From NCBI GenBank assembly GCA_041690995.1, contig JBEPVM010000042.1, positions 1-15,084 on the forward strand: a stretch of 15,084 nucleotides of DNA, written 5' to 3'. The notes under the pieces were generated by a model, which worked only from the letters and a program-made list of their open reading frames with translations, made no database searches and had not been told where the DNA came from. Positions within the stretch are counted from its first letter, which is position 1. Every line of letters starts with the position of its first letter. Below, piece by piece: positions 6,549 to 12,530 of the stretch. This DNA is from UBA4722 sp041690995. Lineage in GTDB: Bacteria > Pseudomonadota > Gammaproteobacteria > DSM-16500. The translations under genes and the position numbers were made by a program.

Positions 6549-6576
6549 AAAGCTCCGCATTCAGGAGCTTTTTTTT
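6549..6576 (+). terminator. Intrinsic terminator of rplU-rpmA
   Basis: AAAGCTCC (6549-6556) pairs with GGAGCTTT (6564-6571) around a seven-base loop, and the stem runs into a run of eight T (6569-6576). It separates the ribosomal operon from obg, which must therefore have its own promoter. Confidence 0.9.
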
Positions 6577-6625
6577 GTTGTATGTTGAATACAGTGGGTA
6601 CATAACATAGAACTATTAATACCAG

Positions 6626-6708
6626 AGCCTGTCGCCCCGCAAAAAACGCGCCGCGCTTGTCACAAAAACACAGACGTGGATTCGCGTTTTTGTGCGGGGT
6701 CTGGTGGG
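6626..6708 (+). repeat. 83-bp palindromic repeat element, arm 1
   Basis: This arm is an exact reverse complement of 6847-6929. It is itself an imperfect hairpin: CCCCGCAAAAAACGCG near the left end pairs with CGCGTTTTTGTGCGGGG near the right end. It begins AGCCTGTC and ends GTCTGGTGGG. It is GC-rich against an AT-rich background, which suggests foreign origin. A related copy lies at 15005-15084. Confidence 0.9.
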
Positions 6709-6846
6709 ATTTGAACAGTATAACAATGCAACTATAAAAAAATGGAAAAGGCGGCATAAGATCAATATCATCAAGAGTATAAATTCTCAATAGAAAGATA
6801 TATACGTTGGGTTAATATAAGGTTATTTTTTTGTTCTACTTGAGTA

Positions 6847-6929
6847 CCCACCAGACCCCGCACAAAAACGCGAATCCACGTCTGTGTTTTTGTGACAAGC
6901 GCGGCGCGTTTTTTGCGGGGCGACAGGCT
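6847..6929 (-). repeat. 83-bp palindromic repeat element, arm 2 (inverted)
   Basis: Exact inverted copy of 6626-6708, 138 bp away. The sequences just outside the arms differ, so the 83 bp is the unit. Perfect identity means either very recent insertion or active correction between the arms. Any transcript crossing both would form a very long hairpin. Confidence 0.9.
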
Positions 6930-7082
6930 TTGCTATTTGTAAGTGACAATGTGAGGATGCATGATGCAAGAAAAAGCAAGTAGAGAATTGATTGCTGTTT
7001 AATAAAATTTAAAAACGGAGTTGGCTGTGTATCTACTGTATCCAACATAAAAATGTTTTTTTTTGCATTATAAAAAGTATTT

Positions 7083-8105
7083 ATGAAATTTATTGATGAA
7101 GCAAGAATTCGGGTAGAAGCCGGTGATGGTGGTAATGGCTGCTGTAGTTTCCTGCGTCTTAAATTTATGCCAGAAGGCGGCCCGGATGGGGGCGATGGTG
7201 GGGAGGGTGGCAGCGTATTTATGCAAGCAGATCAAGGCATTAATACGTTAATTGATTATCGCTATGCACGGTTACATAAAGCACCGAATGGACATAAAGG
7301 AAGAGGGTGTAATTGTTCAGGTAAAGCGGGTGAAGATATTATTTTAAGAGTTCCTGTGGGTACTATGATTTATGAGTATGATACAGAGGAATTAATTGCT
7401 GATTTAGCAGAGCATGAACAAAAAGTCTGTGTTGCAAAAGGAGGGGCGCATGGTATTGGGAATGCGCGTTTTAAAAGTAGTATTAATCGTTCCCCTACAC
7501 GTACGATCCCAGGGTCGCCCGGCGAAAAACGTAATTTACGTTTAGAATTAAAAATATTAGCAGATGTGGGATTGCTGGGTATGCCTAATGCGGGTAAATC
7601 TACGCTGATTCGATCGGTCTCTGCGGCGCGACCTAAAGTGGCGGATTATCCTTTTACAACACTTTATCCTAATTTAGGCGTGGTACGAGTTTCACAAAAT
7701 CGCAGTTTTGTGATGGCAGATATTCCTGGGTTGATTGAAGGCGCTGCTGAAGGAGCGGGTTTAGGCATGCGCTTTTTAAAGCATGTTTCTCGTACTTTAT
7801 TATTATTGCATGTTGTTGATATTGCACCGCCTGATGAGAGTGACCCTGTACACAATAGCCAGGCTATTATCCATGAGTTAGAAAAATTTAGTCCAGAATT
7901 ATTAGCTAAAGAACGTTGGCTGGTATTAAATAAAATAGATTTATTGATGGCCGAGGAAGCAGACCAACGTTGCGAAGATATTGTGGCACGTTTAGCCTGG
8001 ACGGGCAGAGTCTTTAAAATTTCAGGATTGAGTCATCAAGGAACGGAAGAGTTGGCGCAAGCGGCAATGGTCTATCTTGAAACGAGCATTCATACTGAGC
8101 AGTAG
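7083..8105 (+). CDS. obg: GTPase Obg/CgtA (ribosome assembly)
   Basis: The protein has 340 residues. The N-terminal Obg domain is glycine-rich (GGPDGGDGGEGG at 32-43). The GTPase domain has the P-loop GMPNAGKST at 166-174, switch I FTTLYPN at 191-197, DIPG at 213-216, NKID at 283-286 and SGLS at 314-317. It acts in late 50S assembly and stress responses. The segment before the glycine loop reads SFLRLKF instead of the usual SFRREKF, and the domain has extra cysteines (C20, C21, C76, C78), mild lineage peculiarities. The gene order rplU-rpmA-obg is conserved in gammaproteobacteria, but a repeat has been added before obg. No clear ribosome binding site is visible. nadC follows 15 bases later, so obg and the nad genes probably share a transcript. 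Confidence 0.97.
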   Translation: MKFIDEARIRVEAGDGGNGCCSFLRLKFMPEGGPDGGDGGEGGSVFMQADQGINTLIDYRYARLHKAPNGHKGRGCNCSGKAGEDIILRVPVGTMIYEYDTEELIADLAEHEQKVCVAKGGAHGIGNARFKSSINRSPTRTIPGSPGEKRNLRLELKILADVGLLGMPNAGKSTLIRSVSAARPKVADYPFTTLYPNLGVVRVSQNRSFVMADIPGLIEGAAEGAGLGMRFLKHVSRTLLLLHVVDIAPPDESDPVHNSQAIIHELEKFSPELLAKERWLVLNKIDLLMAEEADQRCEDIVARLAWTGRVFKISGLSHQGTEELAQAAMVYLETSIHTEQ

Positions 8106-8120
8106 ATATAGGTAAGGTAT

Positions 8121-9020
8121 ATGCAATCACTCTCTTCTATTGATTTACAGTTAATTGATTTAGCACTGGCCGAAGATTTAGGTTTGCCGTATAGTGATAT
8201 CACAACAAATTGTTTATTTCCAGAAATAAAAAATCAAATAAAAAATAGCGCTTCCGCAAATATTATATCCAAACATGAAAAACCTATTGTTTTATCAGGA
8301 TTATCGGTTGTAAGTGCCGTATTAAAAAAATTAGATCATGATCTAAAGACTCATTGTGAAATACAGTCAGACTATCAGGATGGAGACATTATTCAACCAG
8401 GCGCAGTGGTTTTAACGATCAGGGGATCTGCGCGTACTTTATTGATGGCGGAGCGAACACTACTTAATTTTTTACAACGTCTCTCAGCAATTGCAACATT
8501 TACGGCACAATTTGTGGATGCCGTAAAACAAACAAAAGCAAAAATTTTAGATACTCGAAAAACAGTACCAGGGTGGCGGCATTTAGAAAAATATGCTGTT
8601 CAGTGTGGTGGGGGAATGAATCATCGCTTAGGGTTATATGATGCTGTGATGATGAAAGATACGCATATTGATTTATTGGGCGGGATGCGTGTTGCATTGG
8701 CAGCATTGCCTGATGAAATAATACAGAAATTTCCTGTGATTGTTGAAGTGCGAACACAGGATGAATTAGCGATTATATTAGAACAGGGATTACATAAAGT
8801 CACACGTGTTTTATTGGATAATATGTCACCTGAGTTGATGTCCGAATGTGTAGAGATGTGTGGGGGGGAAATAGCAACAGAGGCATCGGGTAATATCATG
8901 CTTGAGAATGTGGCTCTCGTTGCAGCGTCTGGTGTTGATTTTATATCCGTTGGAAAAATAACGCATTCAGCAGGTAATGTGGATTTATCTATGAAGAGTT
9001 CGTTTTCATGCAAAATATAA
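8121..9020 (+). CDS. nadC: Nicotinate-nucleotide pyrophosphorylase (carboxylating)
   Basis: The protein has 299 residues. NadC converts quinolinate and PRPP to nicotinate mononucleotide, CO2 and pyrophosphate, the third step of de novo NAD synthesis. Family motifs: ERTLLNFLQRLS at 111-122, DTRKTVPGWR at 144-153, KYAVQCGGGMNHRLGL at 157-172, VEV at 208-210, LLDN at 231-234, EASGN at 254-258 and SVGKITHS at 276-283. Substrate-binding residues look intact. GGTAAGG lies just before the ATG. The gene begins 15 bases after obg and overlaps nadB by 13 bases, which implies translational coupling. Confidence 0.97.
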   Translation: MQSLSSIDLQLIDLALAEDLGLPYSDITTNCLFPEIKNQIKNSASANIISKHEKPIVLSGLSVVSAVLKKLDHDLKTHCEIQSDYQDGDIIQPGAVVLTIRGSARTLLMAERTLLNFLQRLSAIATFTAQFVDAVKQTKAKILDTRKTVPGWRHLEKYAVQCGGGMNHRLGLYDAVMMKDTHIDLLGGMRVALAALPDEIIQKFPVIVEVRTQDELAIILEQGLHKVTRVLLDNMSPELMSECVEMCGGEIATEASGNIMLENVALVAASGVDFISVGKITHSAGNVDLSMKSSFSCKI

Positions 9021-10615
9021 TTTCTCAACAGAGTATTTCTCAGCGCGGGCAGCGCTATGAGTATGATGCTATTGTGATAGGCAGTGGTGTTGCGGGGTTA
9101 TCTTATATACTGGAATTATTAAAACGAAGACCTCTTATTAAAATTGCTCTCATCACAAAAAATAAATTAAATGAATCGAATAGTTATTATGCGCAAGGCG
9201 GTATTGCAGCCGCAGCACCCGAGGATATTCCTCAACATATTGCAGATACGATGGCCGCAGGCGATGGATTATGTGATCCGCACGCGGTAGAGGCTATTGT
9301 AAGGCAAGGCTCTCAAAGTATTGATTATCTACTCACTCAAGGTGTGGCATTCGATCGAGATAAAGAAAATAAATTATCGTGCGGGATAGAAGCGGGTCAT
9401 TCAAAAAGACGTATTTATCGTGTGGGTGATCAGACAGGTGCAGCTATTATTACGGCTTTACTTCAGCAATTACAGCAATGTCCCCAAGTCACTATTTTTG
9501 GGGATCACATAGCTATTAATTTAATCACACAGAAAATGGATGTGTCAGAGGTAGTCGGTGTTTATATACTTTCGGAACAGCAAGAGCTGATTCATACATT
9601 TTTAGCTAATCTTATTGTATTAGCGACAGGGGGTGCAGGCAAAGTGTATCGCTATACCTCTAATCCCAATGTTGCGACAGGTGATGGTGTAGCAATGGCC
9701 TATCGTGCGGGTGCGCGTGTTGTTGGCATGGAATTTTATCAATTTCATCCGACTTTATTTTATCATCCTCAACTGAATAATTTTCTGATTTCAGAAGCAT
9801 TACGAGGGGAAGGCGCTTATTTACGTTCTCCTAAAACAGGCGAACGTTTCATGCGGCGTTACTCTCCAGAAGCGATGGAACTCGCCACTCGTGATGTGGT
9901 TGCGCGCGCTGTTTTTTCTGAAATTGAACAAGGGAATGATGATTTTGTTTATCTCGACATACGTCATTTAGATAAACATTTTTTAGAGCAGCGTTTTCCC
10001 ATGATTTACCGTACTTTATTGGGCGTAGGGTTGGATTTAAGTCATGACATGATTCCTGTTGTACCAGCAGCGCATTATATGGGTGGAGGTGTATTAACAG
10101 ATGTGAATGGTAAAACAGATTTAGCAAGATTACTCTGTATTGGGGAAGTTGCTTATACAGGATTACATGGCGCAAATCGTTTAGCCAGTAATTCATTGCT
10201 CGAAGGCACAGTGATGGGGCGTCATGCGGCGCGTTTAAGTTCAGATGATTTGCAGAGACCTTTGAGGCTGAATCATCCTATTCGTGATTGGGATTCGAGA
10301 AGTGTGGTAGATTTACGTCGAGCCAGTCAGCTCAATGTGCATTGGCGAGGGTTGCGTGGTGAAATGAGTTCGTATGCAGGTATTATTCGAACGGAAGCAG
10401 GGTTGCGTGACCAGTTGAAATTAGTGTTAGCGCGTCGAGATATGATAGAAGAATATTATTGGAAATATGCAATTACACGTGACTTGATTGAACTCAGAAA
10501 TATTATTTTAGTGGCTGAATTGATAGTGTGCGCTGCCCTCAATCGCCGAGAGAGTCGAGGTGGTCATTATCGTGAAGATTTTACGGGGAAAATAAATCAT
10601 GCCAATACAACTTAA
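9008..10615 (+). CDS. nadB: L-aspartate oxidase
   Basis: The protein has 535 residues (E. coli 540). This flavoenzyme oxidises L-aspartate to iminoaspartate, the substrate of NadA. Visible: FAD dinucleotide fold IGSGVAGL at 24-31, SNSYYAQGGIAAA at 57-69, ATGGAGKVYRYTSNPNVATG at 206-225, MEFYQFHPT at 241-249, EALRGEGA at 263-270, VVPAAHYMGGG at 351-361 and TGLHGANRLASNSLLEG at 384-400. The start is inside the end of nadC. The last 17 bases (from 10599) overlap what was the start of nadA. A duplicate of this 3' end, partly diverged, lies before the complete nadA at about 12361-12513, separated by a 1.9-kb insertion. Confidence 0.97.
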   Translation: MQNIISQQSISQRGQRYEYDAIVIGSGVAGLSYILELLKRRPLIKIALITKNKLNESNSYYAQGGIAAAAPEDIPQHIADTMAAGDGLCDPHAVEAIVRQGSQSIDYLLTQGVAFDRDKENKLSCGIEAGHSKRRIYRVGDQTGAAIITALLQQLQQCPQVTIFGDHIAINLITQKMDVSEVVGVYILSEQQELIHTFLANLIVLATGGAGKVYRYTSNPNVATGDGVAMAYRAGARVVGMEFYQFHPTLFYHPQLNNFLISEALRGEGAYLRSPKTGERFMRRYSPEAMELATRDVVARAVFSEIEQGNDDFVYLDIRHLDKHFLEQRFPMIYRTLLGVGLDLSHDMIPVVPAAHYMGGGVLTDVNGKTDLARLLCIGEVAYTGLHGANRLASNSLLEGTVMGRHAARLSSDDLQRPLRLNHPIRDWDSRSVVDLRRASQLNVHWRGLRGEMSSYAGIIRTEAGLRDQLKLVLARRDMIEEYYWKYAITRDLIELRNIILVAELIVCAALNRRESRGGHYREDFTGKINHANTT

Positions 10616-10632
10616 ACCGGATATGCAAGTGT
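10548..10632. repeat. nadB-nadA junction direct repeat, copy 1
   Basis: This 85-bp segment matches 12446-12530 at an offset of 1898 bp with two mismatches by eye. It spans the end of nadB and the first bases of nadA. Just upstream of it the two copies are still homologous but agree at only about 70% of positions, so identity steps up sharply at the left edge. Confidence 0.9.
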
Positions 10633-10691
10633 ATGGAGAGGGTTTTAATTTTCTTGCTTTATTTTTTGTTATGCAAGGCACTGAGAATTAA
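10599..10691 (+). pseudogene. nadA: Truncated 5' end of nadA
   Basis: The ATG overlapping the end of nadB is followed by MPIQLKPDMQV, identical to the start of the complete NadA. After GCAAGTGT the match ends abruptly, and an unrelated 19-codon tail leads to TAA at 10689-10691. This is the left half of a duplicated nadB-nadA junction left by the insertion. A 30-residue product would have no quinolinate synthase function. Confidence 0.85.
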
Positions 10692-11415
10692 TTTTCATGC
10701 GTTCCATGAAAGAAAAATGAATGGTGTTATGTTCAAAAGAGCTATTAGGAGCATTCTCATGATTGGCTAGGGCTATAGCTTGCGGCTTGCTACCAAAAAA
10801 TGAGGCTCTGTTATTATAAAGGTGAGTACCTGTGATTGTCACTAATCCTCCCGCAATAGCCACAGGAGAAAACCACGTGACGCCAGCAGCTACGATGAAC
10901 CAGCTTACCGCCCTCACCAGAGATAATCGTAGGGTTTCTTTTCTGTCTGCAATTACTGCAATCCAGTATGGGTTGTGTTCGGATATGCGACCGCAGTCTA
11001 TGTCTTCTTTTATTATTTGAAGAGCCAAATATGCTCTTCTGGCATCCAGTAAGGCGATTATTCCCAAAAACAGACAACTCGTTGTTATATCAAAATCTGA
11101 ACAATTTTTAGCAGCATAACTGGGAAGAAGTCTAATAAAGCTGACCGCTATCATTGAAATGCTTATACAAGCGTTCATGGCTACAGGTACTCGTTGTTTT
11201 TTTTCAGCGAATGTTAAAGCGTCTGCAACATATGAAATAGAAAGTTGAATGCAGACTGCTGGGATCAGATAGGGCAATACAATGAATGCAGTGCTTGTTG
11301 TTATAATCCCAGATGCGGTTAGAATGAAACCTGCTGTAAGAGCAGTTGCACCCACTGTACTTGTCACTTCAGCTAAAGCGTGTAAATTTTTATTCTGGCC
11401 TTTCCAAGTAATCAT
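10669..11415 (-). CDS. Multi-pass membrane protein of unknown function
   Basis: The protein has 248 residues and about six hydrophobic segments (roughly 19-37, 42-65, 77-98, 110-125, 165-183, 185-200), then a polar tail of about 45 residues. A soluble stretch at about 126-163 is charged. I recognise no family and no catalytic motif. The start is supported by GGAGG six bases before the ATG. The gene lies wholly within the nadB-nadA insertion and is divergent from the glycine-zipper gene at 11588, across a 172-bp region with a dyad. Its stop falls only 54 bases after nadB on the opposite strand, overlapping the truncated nadA frame. A host-directed effector or a cassette-encoded membrane partner are both possible; neither is shown by the sequence. 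Confidence 0.65.
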   Translation of the reverse strand: MITWKGQNKNLHALAEVTSTVGATALTAGFILTASGIITTSTAFIVLPYLIPAVCIQLSISYVADALTFAEKKQRVPVAMNACISISMIAVSFIRLLPSYAAKNCSDFDITTSCLFLGIIALLDARRAYLALQIIKEDIDCGRISEHNPYWIAVIADRKETLRLSLVRAVSWFIVAAGVTWFSPVAIAGGLVTITGTHLYNNRASFFGSKPQAIALANHENAPNSSFEHNTIHFSFMERMKINSQCLA

Positions 11416-11492
11416 GCAATCCTCCAGTTTTCTAACTAGAATATAATAGCATACAAAAGAAAACGTTTATTTTTTGGTATAGGGCAGGATGG

Positions 11493-11534
11493 CCGTTTTC
11501 TTATTGACAAAACGGAATTTTTTTGTCATAAGAA
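11493..11534 (+). promoter_or_regulatory. Promoter with overlapping dyad / alternative hairpins
   Basis: A perfect -35, TTGACA, at 11504-11509 is followed after 16 bases by TCATAA at 11526-11531. Both elements lie in the arms of a dyad, TTCTTATTGACAAAA (11498-11512) against TTTTGTCATAAGAA (11521-11534), with one unpaired base. A second, mutually exclusive hairpin pairs CCGTTTT (11493-11499) with AAAACGG (11509-11515) and is followed by a run of T. It may be an operator-covered promoter for the gene at 11588, or an intrinsic terminator for anything entering from the left. Confidence 0.5.
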
Positions 11535-11587
11535 AGAGGCTGAGAAACATAGGGTTTGTTAAATAAAAGATCAGAGGATAAAATGCA

Positions 11588-11989
11588 ATGCCAGAACAAG
11601 TGAATAATAAAATAGAACCTTCTGAAAAAAAGGCGAGTTCTTTCATAAGAACAACCTCTTTAGGTTCATGTGCAGCTGTTGGTGGCTATGTTGGATTGCT
11701 TGGCGGTCCATTCGGAGTGATTATTGGTATAGGCATTGGCGGGATGATCGGAGCTGCTATTGGATTATCTATTATAGATAAAGAAAATAATGAGAAAGAA
11801 AACCTCCAAGATTCTAAACAGGCCGATCATGATGGATTATCGAATAGTCAACTGGAAGAAAAAGGAGAAGATGAAATGACAACTTACGTACAGGATAAAG
11901 AAACGCTTGAGGACTTTTACGATAGTGCGTATCAAGATAAGCTTGAAATGGAAAAATACAATTACAAGAAGCTGAACATCTTAAGTTAA
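11588..11989 (+). CDS. Glycine-zipper membrane protein, N-terminal part of a frameshifted gene
   Basis: As it stands the gene encodes 133 residues. Residues about 28-62 form a glycine-rich hydrophobic hairpin (GGYVGLLGGPFG, then IGIGIGGMIGAAIG), a glycine-zipper membrane segment of the kind found in oligomerising or pore-associated proteins. Residues 64-125 are acidic and polar, starting to look helical. The last 11 residues after Lys123 look out of frame: one extra A in the A-run at 11952-11956 would continue into a coiled-coil sequence. AGAGGA nine bases before the ATG supports the start. No family is recognised. It lies in the nadB-nadA insertion, divergent from the membrane protein gene. 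Whether the short form is functional is unknown. Confidence 0.55.
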   Translation: MPEQVNNKIEPSEKKASSFIRTTSLGSCAAVGGYVGLLGGPFGVIIGIGIGGMIGAAIGLSIIDKENNEKENLQDSKQADHDGLSNSQLEEKGEDEMTTYVQDKETLEDFYDSAYQDKLEMEKYNYKKLNILS

Positions 11990-12235
11990 TGAACGGTAAG
12001 TTAAAAGCGGAGAAGAGAATATTAATCTCTGAAAGAGATGATTGGAAGAATAGATTTTAAATTATCTGAAAAAGAAGAAACTATTAAAGCAAATAAAAAA
12101 ATTATGTTAGATCAGAATAATTATATTTTGTTTCTGCAAGCTCAGAATACAATACTACAGGAGCAAAATAATCTAATAAAGGAACAAAACGATTTACTAA
12201 AGGGACAAAATTCTGAAAGAGGCCATAGGCCATGA
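11952..12235 (+). pseudogene. Coiled-coil tail of the frameshifted glycine-zipper gene
   Basis: From the A-run at 11952-11956 the reading frame continues one base back as IQLQEAEHLKLMNGKLKAEK and on to a stop at 12058-12060. Removing one T from the T-run at 12055-12058 returns it to the original frame and continues KLSEKEETIKANKK, then Gln/Asn heptads such as LQEQNNLIKEQNDLLKGQN, ending at 12235. The ATG at 12038 is in the same frame as 11588. With both indels corrected the gene would be one 215-residue protein with a membrane hairpin and a C-terminal coiled coil. Two compensating single-base indels in homopolymers suggest either recent decay or sequencing error. Confidence 0.6.
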
Positions 12236-12252
12236 AGGTACTTATAAATTAT

Positions 12253-12283
12253 ATTATGTCCTATAATGATTATGGGACATAAT
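12253..12283 (+). terminator. Dyad after the coiled-coil gene (terminator or operator)
   Basis: ATTATGTCC (12253-12261) and GGACATAAT (12275-12283) are perfect 9-bp arms around a 13-base loop. A TATTTTTT tract follows about nine bases later (from 12291), so it may end transcription of the gene at 11588, though the T-run is not adjacent to the stem. The loop contains TATAAT (12262-12267), so it could instead be a regulated promoter facing nadA; no good -35 is seen. Confidence 0.45.
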
Positions 12284-12360
12284 TAATTAGTATTTTTTCA
12301 TTTCTTTAATATAAGTCATAAATCAAAAATGTTTTCTAATTAATTAGCTAGTTGAATATT

Positions 12361-12513
12361 TATTGGCGGGGGCTGGAAGACCTGATTGAATTTAGCGATA
12401 TTATTTTAATGGCTGCATTAATAGCGAACGCTACATTAAGTCATCGAGAGAGTCGCGGTGGTCATTATCGTGAAGATTTTACGGGGAAAATAAATCATGC
12501 CAATACAGCTTAA
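12361..12513 (+). pseudogene. nadB: Diverged 3' fragment of nadB
   Basis: In frame with the TAA at 12511-12513 the sequence reads YWRGLEDLIEFSDIILMAAL and then the same ending as NadB (RESRGGHYREDFTGKINH, then ANTA). The first half agrees with the complete nadB at about 70% of bases, the second half at about 98%. A stop at 12349 precedes it and there is no start. It is the right half of the duplicated junction, probably the original or a foreign nadB end, attached to the complete nadA. Confidence 0.85.
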
Positions 12514-12530
12514 ACCGGATATGCAAGTGT
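12446..12530. repeat. nadB-nadA junction direct repeat, copy 2
   Basis: Partner of 10548-10632. It contains the true nadA start at 12497 and the preserved 17-base nadB/nadA overlap. Recombination with copy 1 would remove 1898 bp and rebuild a contiguous nadB-nadA. Confidence 0.9.

Larger units (their letters stand above)
6577..7082. other. 506-bp gene-free spacer filled by a large inverted repeat
   Basis: Between the rpmA terminator and obg there is no credible gene. The space holds the two arms of a perfect 83-bp inverted repeat with a 138-bp AT-rich spacer, then 153 bp up to obg. Short frames on the minus strand here only read the repeat arms. A weak obg promoter may exist (TTGGCT at 7021-7026 with CATAAA or TATAAA downstream), but spacing is poor. 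No clear Shine-Dalgarno precedes obg. Confidence 0.6.

Noticed and set aside
6536..7048. Two minus-strand frames of 84 and 70 codons in the rpmA-obg spacer, one with a lipobox-like LASC
   Set aside because: Both mostly read through the 83-bp repeat arms and share a peptide only because the arms are inverted copies. Neither has a ribosome binding site.
7664..10196. Minus-strand frames inside obg, nadC and nadB
   Set aside because: They are shadows of strongly supported genes on the plus strand.
10814..11077. Other frames within the membrane protein gene, on both strands
   Set aside because: The 248-codon frame has the ribosome binding site and regular hydrophobic segments; the others do not.
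11952..12060. Programmed ribosomal frameshifting in the coiled-coil gene
   Set aside because: It would need a -1 and then a +1 shift within 100 bases with no canonical slippery heptamer; two indels or sequencing errors are simpler.
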